This document shows positions 1 to 6,650 of a DNA stretch of 7,055 nucleotides, in pieces. Location: positions 1 through 7,055 of the forward strand of contig JAFGVG010000070.1 in the NCBI GenBank assembly GCA_016938095.1, written 5' to 3'. Both the position numbers and the translations under genes were made by a program. Positions within the stretch are counted from its first letter, which is position 1, and each line of letters opens with the position of its first letter. The notes beneath the pieces were generated by a model. The model made no database searches and was not told where the DNA came from. It saw nothing but the letters and a program-made list of their open reading frames with translations. Source of the stretch: Bacteroidales bacterium (GTDB taxonomy: Bacteria; Bacteroidota; Bacteroidia; Bacteroidales; UBA10428).

Positions 1-107
1 ACCGATACCGTAACCACTTCACACCCTGCCCTCCGTAGAACATCTACAGGCGTTATGGCTTCGATTTCCTCGAAACCGTCAGCAAAATGGATGAATACTT
101 TTTTCAT
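1..107 (-). CDS. DJ-1/YajL/PfpI family protein, N-terminal fragment
   Basis: This is the first 35 codons of a gene that continues past the left edge. Translating the minus strand from the ATG at 107 gives a start MKKVFIHFADGFEEIEAI followed by TPVDVLRRAG and a V-V-T-V-S strand. This is the characteristic opening of the DJ-1/YajL (ThiJ/PfpI) family: a first beta strand, the GFEEIEA segment carrying the conserved acidic residue that sits beside the nucleophilic cysteine, then the TPVDVLRRAG helix. The catalytic cysteine itself lies about 100 residues in and is outside the window. Family members are small cytoplasmic proteins (about 180-190 aa) linked to oxidative and carbonyl stress; deglycase and chaperone activities have been proposed and are debated. 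The gene lies 102 bp downstream of the YgjP-like gene on the same strand and has its own candidate promoter, so it need not be cotranscribed. Confidence 0.88.
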   Translation of the reverse strand, partial: MKKVFIHFADGFEEIEAITPVDVLRRAGCEVVTVS

Positions 108-123
108 GGCTATTCAGTTTATG

Positions 124-154
124 TAAATTTAACCAAAATGCAGGTTTAATCCAA
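124..154 (-). promoter_or_regulatory. Candidate Bacteroidota-type promoter for the DJ-1-like gene
   Basis: On the minus strand a TTG (152-154) is followed after 20 bases by TAAATTTA (124-131), matching seven of eight positions of the Bacteroidota -7 element TAnnTTTG. The -7 box ends 16 bases before the ATG at 107, which would give a leader of roughly 10 bases. The spacing and placement fit the known promoter architecture of this phylum, but the last base deviates and the surrounding region is A/T-rich, so a chance match is possible. Confidence 0.4.
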
Positions 155-209
155 TAAAAAGAATAATCCGGAAACACAATCAACTATAATACGTGAAGCA
201 AATTCCACA

Positions 210-941
210 TCACCATACCTCCGGTGAATAAGCGTTCAGTTCCTTATCGAGTTCTCTGGCACGCCCGTGGGTTAAACGGTTCAGATACTGCCAAAACGAT
301 TGCTGATGATGTTTGTGAAGGATATGCGATAGTTCGTGTAATATAACATATTCGCAAAGATGAGCAGGAAGTCGCATTAAATGAATGTTCAGACTGATAT
401 TATTGTCCCTTGAACAGCTCCCCCAGCGGGTTTTATTGTCCCTGACCGTTACTTTTCCGTAGGTGAGCCCATGCCGTGCAGCGAGTTCATGAAGCATTCC
501 CGGCAGATATTTCTTTGCTTCAATTCGCCAGGCTTGTTGCACTGCTTTTCGGATGGCCCGCTGAATACGCGGGTCATCAACAGCTGCATAATCGGGAAAC
601 AGAATGGTGATACATCCCCCGCCAATCACCGTTCGAATGGTCGCCTTGTCGTGTCGTAACAGTTTCAGCACATAGTCATGTGTCTTAAAATCAGTTTCCT
701 CGCTGAAAAGAGTTATTCTTTTTTCATATTGTGATAACCTTCGCTGACTTTGCCGGATCCAAGAACGTTTTTCCTCCACAAAACGGCTGGCACGGTCAAA
801 TGATACGAAATAGGGAACCGTAACCTGTACACCTTTGAACGGCCTTAAGGTTATTTTAAGATTTCTGACCGAAGGCTTTCGGATAAAGCTTACCCTGCCA
901 ATTTCATCGTCCTCAATTATCTTTACCGTTTCATCGATCAT
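210..941 (-). CDS. YgjP-like (SprT-like, DUF45) zinc metallopeptidase
   Basis: A complete 243-residue protein of the YgjP-like metallopeptidase family (formerly DUF45), often annotated 'M48 family metallopeptidase' or 'metal-dependent hydrolase'. The N-terminal half (about 15-75) is the beta-rich region seen in this family, with a V-R-N-L-K-I-T-L-R-P stretch near 25-34 and a V-P motif near 42-43. The family-specific RWGSCS lies at 172-177. The zinc site is HELSH at 202-206, where H202 and H206 are ligands and E203 the general base, with H212 as the likely third ligand just before the conserved FW at 216-217. No signal peptide or membrane segment is seen, so it is probably cytoplasmic. Length matches the family (about 230-250 aa). 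The physiological substrate is not known. Homologues sometimes accompany type I restriction systems, but no such genes are visible here. The start is the ATG at 939-941. Confidence 0.9.
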   Translation of the reverse strand: MIDETVKIIEDDEIGRVSFIRKPSVRNLKITLRPFKGVQVTVPYFVSFDRASRFVEEKRSWIRQSQRRLSQYEKRITLFSEETDFKTHDYVLKLLRHDKATIRTVIGGGCITILFPDYAAVDDPRIQRAIRKAVQQAWRIEAKKYLPGMLHELAARHGLTYGKVTVRDNKTRWGSCSRDNNISLNIHLMRLPAHLCEYVILHELSHILHKHHQQSFWQYLNRLTHGRARELDKELNAYSPEVW

Positions 942-1034
942 CCCTGCAATTACTTTTTTTGCAAAAAATACACTCTTTTTACCAATTGTTTACGCCAAAT
1001 TCTAATTTTACATCATCTTAATTATAAACCTCTT
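942..1034. promoter_or_regulatory. Divergent A/T-rich intergenic region
   Basis: These 93 bases separate the minus-strand metallopeptidase gene from the plus-strand adaptor gene and must hold the promoters of both. On the plus strand TAATTTTA (1003-1010) resembles the -7 element TAnnTTTG, without a convincing TTTG at the expected -33 distance. On the minus strand there are two near matches with one extra base between TA and TTTG (around 967 and 1000). No operator-like inverted repeat stands out. The placement is solid; the individual boxes are weak. Confidence 0.4.
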
Positions 1035-2354
1035 TTGAACAAACCTATGAATTCACGCAAAACATTGATATACCTTGGACTTGCTGCTTTCAGCCTGATA
1101 TTGGTTGCGCTCATCGGTAAGAAAGCCGGCTGGTTTGGTAAATCCATAACCTACGAAGTCGTCACCGACAAGGCCGCTATCCGTAATATAACCGAAATCA
1201 TTACCGCAAATGGCAAGATTCAGCCGGTAACGGAAGTAAAAATTACACCCGATGTGTCAGGTGAAATTGTTGATTTAGCAGTTAAGGATGGTGATTTTGT
1301 TAAAAAAGGACAGTTTCTGCTGAAGATCAAACCCGACAACTATGTTTCGGGACGCGACAGGGCTCTTGCATCGCTTAACGCAGCCAAGGCAAACCTGGCC
1401 AACGCCAAAGCCATGCTTGCACAGGTTCAGGCCCGTTACGAACAGGCCCGTTTGTCGTACGACCGCAGTAAAAAGCTATGGGAAGAACGCACCATTTCCG
1501 AGGCCGAATGGGAATCGGCACAGTCTTCCTTTGATGTCGCCAAAGCAGAGGTTGTCGCTGCCGAACAAAGTGTTGCAGCTTCGGAATTCTCAGTTCACAG
1601 CGCAGAAGCCACCCTTAAAGAAGCCAGTGAAAACCTCATAAAAACCTCGATATCTGCACCTATTGATGGTACCATAACACTACTGGCTGTTGAAAAAGGT
1701 GAAAGGGTGGTAGGCACCGAGCTGATGAGCGGCACAGAACTGTTAAGGGTCGCAGACCTTAACGCTATGGAGGTGTTGACCGAGGTTAATGAAAACGACA
1801 TTGTGAGAGTAAAGCTGAACGATTCTGCAACTGTTGAAGTGGATGCGTATCCCGACCGCAAGTTTAAGGGTGTGGTTTCAGAGATTGCCAATTCTGCAAC
1901 TTCTACCGGTATATCTGCTGATCAGGCTACCAATTTCGAAGTGAAAATCCTGTTATTGAAAGAATCCTACCAGGATCTCATCAGCGCGACAAAACAACAA
2001 CCTTTTCGGCCCGGTATGTCGGCTTCGGTGGATATTATGACTCAATCGAAGCATCAGGTGCTGTCAGTACCGCTACAGGCGGTGACCATTAAAGCTGATT
2101 CGCTGCTGAGAGCCGATTCGGTGATGGGAACACTCACAGGCGATGAGCCCAAGGAGGTGGTATTTGTTTATGATAAGGGGAAAGCCCTTACAACGGTTGT
2201 GAAAACCGGAATTCAGGACAACGATTATATTGAAATCCTAAGTGGTCTTGAAAACGAGACAGAAATTGTTACTGAACCCTACCACATTATTACCAAAAAA
2301 CTGAAAACCGGGGTGGCCTTGAAAAGAGTTACCAGGGAAAAACTTACGGAATGA
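1035..2354 (+). CDS. Efflux system periplasmic adaptor (HlyD/MacA-type membrane fusion protein)
   Basis: A membrane fusion protein bridging an inner-membrane transporter and an outer-membrane TolC-like channel. The 439-residue reading begins at TTG 1035; an in-frame ATG at 1047 (residue 5) is an equally good or better start and would give 435 aa. In order: an N-terminal anchor helix (about 9-28) with no lipobox cysteine; the first half of the lipoyl domain (about 66-100, G-E-I-V-D with K-G-Q); a long Ala/Glu-rich coiled-coil hairpin (about 105-200); the second lipoyl half beginning ISAPIDGTI (206-214); a beta-barrel (about 245-335) ending in FRPGMSASVDI; and a membrane-proximal domain to the C-terminus. 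The layout resembles MacA/RND adaptors, and a MacAB-like ABC partner is plausible. No transporter or TolC gene follows; tsaB does, 11 bp downstream. The transported substrate cannot be told from this sequence. Confidence 0.9.
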   Translation: MNKPMNSRKTLIYLGLAAFSLILVALIGKKAGWFGKSITYEVVTDKAAIRNITEIITANGKIQPVTEVKITPDVSGEIVDLAVKDGDFVKKGQFLLKIKPDNYVSGRDRALASLNAAKANLANAKAMLAQVQARYEQARLSYDRSKKLWEERTISEAEWESAQSSFDVAKAEVVAAEQSVAASEFSVHSAEATLKEASENLIKTSISAPIDGTITLLAVEKGERVVGTELMSGTELLRVADLNAMEVLTEVNENDIVRVKLNDSATVEVDAYPDRKFKGVVSEIANSATSTGISADQATNFEVKILLLKESYQDLISATKQQPFRPGMSASVDIMTQSKHQVLSVPLQAVTIKADSLLRADSVMGTLTGDEPKEVVFVYDKGKALTTVVKTGIQDNDYIEILSGLENETEIVTEPYHIITKKLKTGVALKRVTREKLTE

Positions 2355-2365
2355 AGAAATAAATA

Positions 2366-3079
2366 ATGGCCTTGATATTAAATATCGAAACCGCAACACC
2401 TTTGTGTTCTGTTGCTTTGGCTGAAAACGGAAAAGCTTTGTCAATGCGCGAAACCCTTGAAGATAAATCGCACGCAGCCAGGCTGACGGTTTTTATCCAG
2501 GAAGTGTTAATGGAAAAAAAAATCAAGGTTAAGGATCTCGATGCCATTGCTGTGGGGAAAGGTCCCGGGTCGTATACCGGCCTCCGGATAGGCGTTTCAA
2601 CAGCAAAGGGGATGTGTTACGGCAGTAATAAGCCTTTAATCGCCATTGGCACACTCGACATACTCTGCAAACAAGCTTTGCAGCAATTAGCACAAACCGA
2701 ACTGAAGCCGGGAACCCTCCTCTGTCCCATGCTCGACGCACGTCGCATGGAGGTGTTTACCTGCTTATTCGACATGGAAGGAAACAGCATTGAACCTGTT
2801 ACCGCTAAAATTATTGATGAGCATAGTTACAGGGAATGGCTTTCGGATCATCCGGTAGCATTTTTCGGATCCGGAATGGAAAAATGCCGGACGCTGCTGG
2901 GTCACCCCAATGCCCTTTTTGTTGACGGCGTACATCCTCATGCTGCATCGCTTGCCATTTTGTCCGGTCAAAAGTATAACCGTGGTGAATTTGAAAACAC
3001 TGCCTATTTTGAGCCCTTTTACCTGAAAGATTTTATTGCTACCATACCAAAAAAAGGATTGCACAGTTTAAACAAATGA
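2366..3079 (+). CDS. tsaB: tRNA t6A37 threonylcarbamoyltransferase complex subunit TsaB
   Basis: TsaB is the non-catalytic ASKHA-fold partner of TsaD. With TsaE they transfer threonylcarbamoyl from TC-AMP, made by TsaC/Sua5, onto A37 of ANN-decoding tRNAs in the cytoplasm; the modification is essential or nearly so in most bacteria. The 237-residue protein opens with the phosphate-loop-like strand LILNIETATPLCSVAL (3-18). It then has KSHA (34-37), the family signature GKGPGSYTGLRIG (64-76), the DARRMEV segment (124-130) and the C-terminal P-F-Y-L-K-D-F (217-223). TsaB lacks the metal-binding histidine pair of TsaD, and none is seen here, which supports TsaB over TsaD. Length is normal for the family. 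The ATG follows an A-rich leader with no Shine-Dalgarno sequence, 11 bp after the adaptor stop, suggesting one transcript with the adaptor gene. Confidence 0.96.
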   Translation: MALILNIETATPLCSVALAENGKALSMRETLEDKSHAARLTVFIQEVLMEKKIKVKDLDAIAVGKGPGSYTGLRIGVSTAKGMCYGSNKPLIAIGTLDILCKQALQQLAQTELKPGTLLCPMLDARRMEVFTCLFDMEGNSIEPVTAKIIDEHSYREWLSDHPVAFFGSGMEKCRTLLGHPNALFVDGVHPHAASLAILSGQKYNRGEFENTAYFEPFYLKDFIATIPKKGLHSLNK

Positions 3080-3100
3080 CCCTTTATTAAAGAAAGTGGT

Positions 3101-3108
3101 TAAATTTG
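3101..3108 (+). promoter_or_regulatory. Candidate -7 promoter element upstream of the DUF3108 gene
   Basis: TAAATTTG is an exact match to the Bacteroidota -7 consensus TAnnTTTG and lies 16 bases before the ATG at 3125, in the 45-bp gap after tsaB. No clear TTTG is found at the usual -33 distance, because that position falls in the region around the tsaB stop codon. It could therefore be a weak internal promoter or a chance match. Confidence 0.4.
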
Positions 3109-3124
3109 CTTACACGTATCCGCA

Positions 3125-3904
3125 ATGAAGAGTATAATTGTTTTTATAGGGTTAGTGTTGTTGCCGGTCATTAGCTTTGCACAATTCAAACAGGTGCTGG
3201 TTCATGAACTGCCTTTTAAGGCAGGGGAAAATCTCACCTATACCGTTAAATTTGGTCCCGTTGTTGGTGGTAAAGCAACCCTGCAACTCAAAAAGGAAGC
3301 CTATAATAACATGACTGTTTTCCGTGCTGTTGCCCAAGGCAAAACTGTTGGATTTGCCGAAGTTTTATATAGCGTAAATGACATTTTTGAAAGCTATTTC
3401 GACCAAAAAAACGGTTTTCCTTACCGTGTAGTCCGTATTGTCAAAGAAGGCAATTACCGGAAGCACGAAGAAGCTTTTCTCGACCGTGAAAAAAACACGG
3501 CATACAGTGTCAGGGAAGATTCAGTATTGGCGGTACCACCAGACATCATGGACATGGTTTCCCTGGTTTACTTCATCAGGAGAATCAATTACAATCACCT
3601 TAAACCAGGTGATGTCATCAAAAGCGTAACCTACTTTGACGATGAGATATTCCCCTTCGACATACGGTATAAAGGAAAAGAAACTGTTAAAACAAAATTC
3701 GGCGCAATCCGATGTCATCGATTCGATCCGGTAGTAGAACCCGGAAGAATGTTCGAATCCGAAGATGATATGCAAATATGGCTTTCCGACGATAAAAATG
3801 TTATTCCTGTCAAGGTTCGCTTCGACTTGCTGGTAGGATCATTGCGTATGGAACTCGAAGAATATGTGAACCTGAAATATCCCCTTATATTTTCCCGAAA
3901 CTGA
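3125..3904 (+). CDS. Exported DUF3108 domain protein
   Basis: A 259-residue protein with a clear Sec signal peptide: K near the N-terminus, a hydrophobic core over about 4-17, and probable cleavage after SFA at 19 (A-Q junction). It is therefore probably periplasmic; there is no lipobox cysteine. The mature part begins with the F-K-A-G-E-N-L-T-Y region (31-39) and a K-F-G-P-V-V-G-G-K turn typical of DUF3108 (PF11306), then alternating beta strands. Later family-like features are PGDVIKSVTYFDDE (161-174), KFGAIRCHRF (191-200) and the closing strands W-L-S-D-D, VPVKV-like IPVKV (227-231) and ELEEY (243-247). The family is predicted all-beta and its molecular function is unknown; an envelope role is only inferred from export. 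The single cysteine (C197) makes an intramolecular disulfide impossible. It follows tsaB by 45 bp. Confidence 0.87.
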   Translation: MKSIIVFIGLVLLPVISFAQFKQVLVHELPFKAGENLTYTVKFGPVVGGKATLQLKKEAYNNMTVFRAVAQGKTVGFAEVLYSVNDIFESYFDQKNGFPYRVVRIVKEGNYRKHEEAFLDREKNTAYSVREDSVLAVPPDIMDMVSLVYFIRRINYNHLKPGDVIKSVTYFDDEIFPFDIRYKGKETVKTKFGAIRCHRFDPVVEPGRMFESEDDMQIWLSDDKNVIPVKVRFDLLVGSLRMELEEYVNLKYPLIFSRN

Positions 3905-3942
3905 CAACCTGCCTGCTGTAACAAATATTTATCCGCATGGGC

Positions 3943-3973
3943 TTTCGCCACAAAGGGATTTTTTGTATATTAC
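3943..3973 (+). promoter_or_regulatory. Possible promoter of the SpoIIE-type phosphatase gene
   Basis: In the 86-bp gap between the DUF3108 and phosphatase genes, TTTC (3943-3946) and TATATTAC (3966-3973) are separated by 19 bases, the spacing expected between the Bacteroidota -33 (TTTG) and -7 (TAnnTTTG) elements. The -7 end is 17 bases before the GTG start. Both boxes deviate from consensus, so this is only a candidate. Confidence 0.28.
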
Positions 3974-3990
3974 AGCCAAAATAGTGTAAG

Positions 3991-5229
3991 GTGAAAGAAA
4001 ATAAATCAGATAAGGCTTCCATTAACCGATTGCAGCTTACCACTTTTAAACTTCAGTCGCTGCTTAATATTACCCAGGCAATCAACGAAAACCTTACCCG
4101 GGAAGAATTGCTTGAGATCTACAAACAACTGCTGATAAAAGACTTAAATATTGGAAAGATACTGGTATTCATGCTCGAGGACACCTGGAAATGTCTGCTG
4201 CAATCGGATGATATAGGAGAAGCATATGCCAGTATCAGCGTTGAACGCGATCTGATTCCCATACAGGATATTTCTTTCATCAATTCTTCCCCCAATAAAG
4301 CCCTGAACGCTTTCGACATTGTCATACCAGTCATCAACAAAGGTAAGCCCATTGCTTTTGTTATCATAGGGGATATCGAAGAAGGTGAAGGCGTAAGCCC
4401 CATTATCAAGCACCTGAACTTCATCCAGACTCTCACCAATATTATAGTGGTGGCTATTGAAAACATGCGTTTTTTTAAAGAAAGCCTCCGGCAGGAAGCC
4501 CTGAAAAAGGAAATGGAACTGGCATCGAAAATGCAGAACATGCTCATCCCCAATTCGTCGATTCTTCCGCGAAATGATCAGATTTACATGACCTCGTTTT
4601 ACCTGCCTCATTTCGATGTGGGTGGCGATTACTACGACTACATTGAACTGAACAAAAATGAATTTGGTTTCTGCATTGCCGATGTTTCGGGCAAAGGTAT
4701 GTCGGCTGCCCTGCTCATGTCTAATTTCCAGGCCAATCTCAGGGCACTTTTTACCTATGATATTTCGCTTGACGCACTGGTTGAAAAACTCAATGAAAGA
4801 GTATTGCATTCGGCAAATGGCGAGAAGTTCATAACCATATTCATCGCCAAGTTTAATTATAAAACACGTGAATTACAGTATATCAATGCCGGTCATAATC
4901 AGCCTATGATGTATTTCAAAACCCGGAAAGAATTGAGTTTGCTTAGCAAAGGTTGTGTTGGCATTGGTATGATCGACGAAATTCCTATTATTCGCAAAGG
5001 ATCACTGACCATTGAAGAACCTGCCAAAATAATCTGTTACACCGATGGTCTGGTGGAATTAATTGATGGGAAACAGGTTTCTTTTGGCACCAAAGAAATT
5101 GAAGATTGCATTATGAACAATCATTCCATTGAAGAAAATATTCACGCCATTATTAAAAAGCAGGGAATTTTCGAAGGCAGTGCAGCCATCTTCGATGATA
5201 TTTCAATGCTGGGTATCGAGTTTTTTTAG
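3991..5229 (+). CDS. GAF-like/SpoIIE-domain PP2C-type serine/threonine phosphatase
   Basis: A soluble 412-residue signalling phosphatase. Residues about 20-160 form a GAF-like sensory domain. A helical linker (about 160-187, ending LASKMQNMLIP) leads into the SpoIIE/PP2C catalytic domain (about 195-410). The catalytic motifs are intact: DVGGDYYD (209-216, metal ligand D213), DVSGKG (231-236, D231), the N-A-G-H-N turn (299-303), TDGLVE (351-356, D352) and FDDISML (401-407, D403). Proteins of this type (RsbU, SpoIIE, RsbP) dephosphorylate STAS-domain anti-anti-sigma factors in partner-switching pathways. No STAS protein or HATPase kinase gene is in this window, so the target is unknown. The GTG start is well supported: an in-frame TAG lies only 9 bases upstream (3982-3984) and no ATG occurs before residue 61. 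The 3' end overlaps the convergent polysaccharide gene by 27 bp. Confidence 0.93.
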   Translation: MKENKSDKASINRLQLTTFKLQSLLNITQAINENLTREELLEIYKQLLIKDLNIGKILVFMLEDTWKCLLQSDDIGEAYASISVERDLIPIQDISFINSSPNKALNAFDIVIPVINKGKPIAFVIIGDIEEGEGVSPIIKHLNFIQTLTNIIVVAIENMRFFKESLRQEALKKEMELASKMQNMLIPNSSILPRNDQIYMTSFYLPHFDVGGDYYDYIELNKNEFGFCIADVSGKGMSAALLMSNFQANLRALFTYDISLDALVEKLNERVLHSANGEKFITIFIAKFNYKTRELQYINAGHNQPMMYFKTRKELSLLSKGCVGIGMIDEIPIIRKGSLTIEEPAKIICYTDGLVELIDGKQVSFGTKEIEDCIMNNHSIEENIHAIIKKQGIFEGSAAIFDDISMLGIEFF

Positions 5230-6648
5230 TGACAGGTCGAGCGAAACAAAAACGGCGGTAAAACCCCAGAACAAAGCAGAAGCTTTATCGGTATCGAGGT
5301 AGTTATTTAACGTACCATGTACCAGATAAGTGATATATCCAAGCAACAGAAACAGCACCATTTGCCTGAGCCGCTTATCCGTTAGTTTCTCATATACACG
5401 AAATCCGGTTACCAGGCTCAATAGGCATATAACTACAAACGACAGGAATCCGGGAATTCCGCTCTCTACCATGGGCCCTATATATTCACTATGCGCGTTC
5501 CCCATGTCGCCAAAATCTGTGCTAATGCCCGTTTTTTCGGCTGCATGTTGATAAGGAGCATATTGAAACATATAGGTGCCGGGACCCCAGCCAAAAAGAG
5601 GACGTTCCCTGATCATTCTGAATGCGGCATTCCAACGGTTAAGCCTTTCCAGATTCGATTCATCGGTGGTAATATTTGAAATGGATTTTACATGTTCGCC
5701 CAGTGAAGCCGATGAAACCTGCCTGTTTTTTTCCATCTTATGAATAATGGCTATTCGCTGACCGGTTAGAAATATAATCCCAGCCAGACCAATCAACAGT
5801 ACATACCTTAGTTTTACCTTCAGCAACACCAGCATCAGTACACCAAACGAAACCACCACGCTGATCCAGGCGGCCCGTGTATACGATAAAACCAGGGCTA
5901 ATGTAATGACCACCCATGTGCCCCATACCATCAACTGAAATAATAAATCTCTTTTTTTATTGATCACAAGGCCCCCGACAGCAAAAAATAGCATGGCCAG
6001 TATGGCCCCGTACGAGGTATGATCACGAAAAAAAGGATTCATTACAAAATGTGCTGCTTTTTTGTCAAAAAGTCCGTAGTGCATCAACCGGGTAAGGGCA
6101 TATCCGATAACAATAAGCATGGGTAAGGTATAGCTTAAAACAAACACCCTGATATTGGCAGTGTTACGAAATACCATGATAGCCAACAGGTAATACACTG
6201 TGATAAACCAAACCCTGGCCAGTACAAATTTAAAGGAAACCAGTGGCATGGTGCTGGTAACTGATACCAATACCAACCAAAAAAGGTTGAAAAACACGGC
6301 ATAAGTCACCGGATGGTTTAGAATACTCCGGTTGAACCAGCCGAGTTGCACCGAACGATAAAGTAACAGCAACATCATTCCGAACAGGAGCGGTTCGGTG
6401 GGGATGGCAAAATCCAGGGGTGTTGAAGGAAAATATTCCAACAGCTGAATGGACAAAGGCGTACATGCAACTACCAGAAAATAGGCCAGGTCCATTCGGG
6501 CAATGGCCAGGTATATTACCAGCAATACCAGCGGCAACAGGTTAAAAACATAGATTTCTTTGTAGGTCAAAACCATGTCGGCTACCAGGTATATGAATAC
6601 CAGGGCAACAACAGGGCTGTGTTTTTTAAGTTGTTGCAACAACTCCAT
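5203..6648 (-). CDS. O-antigen ligase/polymerase family membrane protein (Wzy/WaaL type)
   Basis: A 481-residue polytopic inner-membrane protein with roughly ten to twelve hydrophobic segments and a large hydrophilic periplasmic loop at about 297-390, the layout of the Wzy_C (PF04932) superfamily. Motifs visible: SYTRAAW (255-261) before the loop, with the conserved arginine R258; RWNAAFRMIRERPLFGWGPG (338-357) inside the loop; and NAHSEYI (384-390) followed by E-S-G-I-P-G-F (395-401), matching the family's H-x-x-Y/E-x-G-x-x-G pattern. Members polymerise undecaprenyl-linked repeat units (Wzy) or ligate glycan to lipid A core or protein (WaaL, PglL); sequence alone does not separate these. The adjoining Wzz gene 2 bp upstream favours polymerisation of a surface or exported polysaccharide. 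The start is the ATG at 6646-6648, tightly coupled to the upstream stop. Confidence 0.9.
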   Translation of the reverse strand: MELLQQLKKHSPVVALVFIYLVADMVLTYKEIYVFNLLPLVLLVIYLAIARMDLAYFLVVACTPLSIQLLEYFPSTPLDFAIPTEPLLFGMMLLLLYRSVQLGWFNRSILNHPVTYAVFFNLFWLVLVSVTSTMPLVSFKFVLARVWFITVYYLLAIMVFRNTANIRVFVLSYTLPMLIVIGYALTRLMHYGLFDKKAAHFVMNPFFRDHTSYGAILAMLFFAVGGLVINKKRDLLFQLMVWGTWVVITLALVLSYTRAAWISVVVSFGVLMLVLLKVKLRYVLLIGLAGIIFLTGQRIAIIHKMEKNRQVSSASLGEHVKSISNITTDESNLERLNRWNAAFRMIRERPLFGWGPGTYMFQYAPYQHAAEKTGISTDFGDMGNAHSEYIGPMVESGIPGFLSFVVICLLSLVTGFRVYEKLTDKRLRQMVLFLLLGYITYLVHGTLNNYLDTDKASALFWGFTAVFVSLDLSLKKLDTQH

Positions 6649-6650
6649 AC

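Noticed and set aside
108..209. Possible terminator or small RNA in the gap between the YgjP-like and DJ-1-like genes
   Set aside because: No stable hairpin followed by a T run on the minus strand and no small open frame with support; only the candidate promoter is retained.
471..659. A 62-codon plus-strand open frame opposite the YgjP-like gene
   Set aside because: The opposite strand carries a full-length family protein with an intact zinc site; the short frame shows no domain and has no separate promoter or leader.
1428..1452. A 10-bp direct repeat (caggcccgtt at 1428-1437 and 1443-1452)
   Set aside because: It falls in the coiled-coil hairpin of the adaptor, where repeated Q-A-R codons are expected from heptad structure.
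3941..3950. A short inverted repeat GGC-TTTC-GCC considered as a terminator between the DUF3108 and phosphatase genes
   Set aside because: The stem is only 3 bp, the T run is about 8 bases away rather than immediately after, and it coincides with the candidate -33 element.
4144..4809. A 221-codon minus-strand open frame opposite the SpoIIE phosphatase
   Set aside because: It lies wholly antisense to a gene with intact catalytic motifs, has an unremarkable composition with no recognisable domain, and is explained by codon bias of the sense gene.
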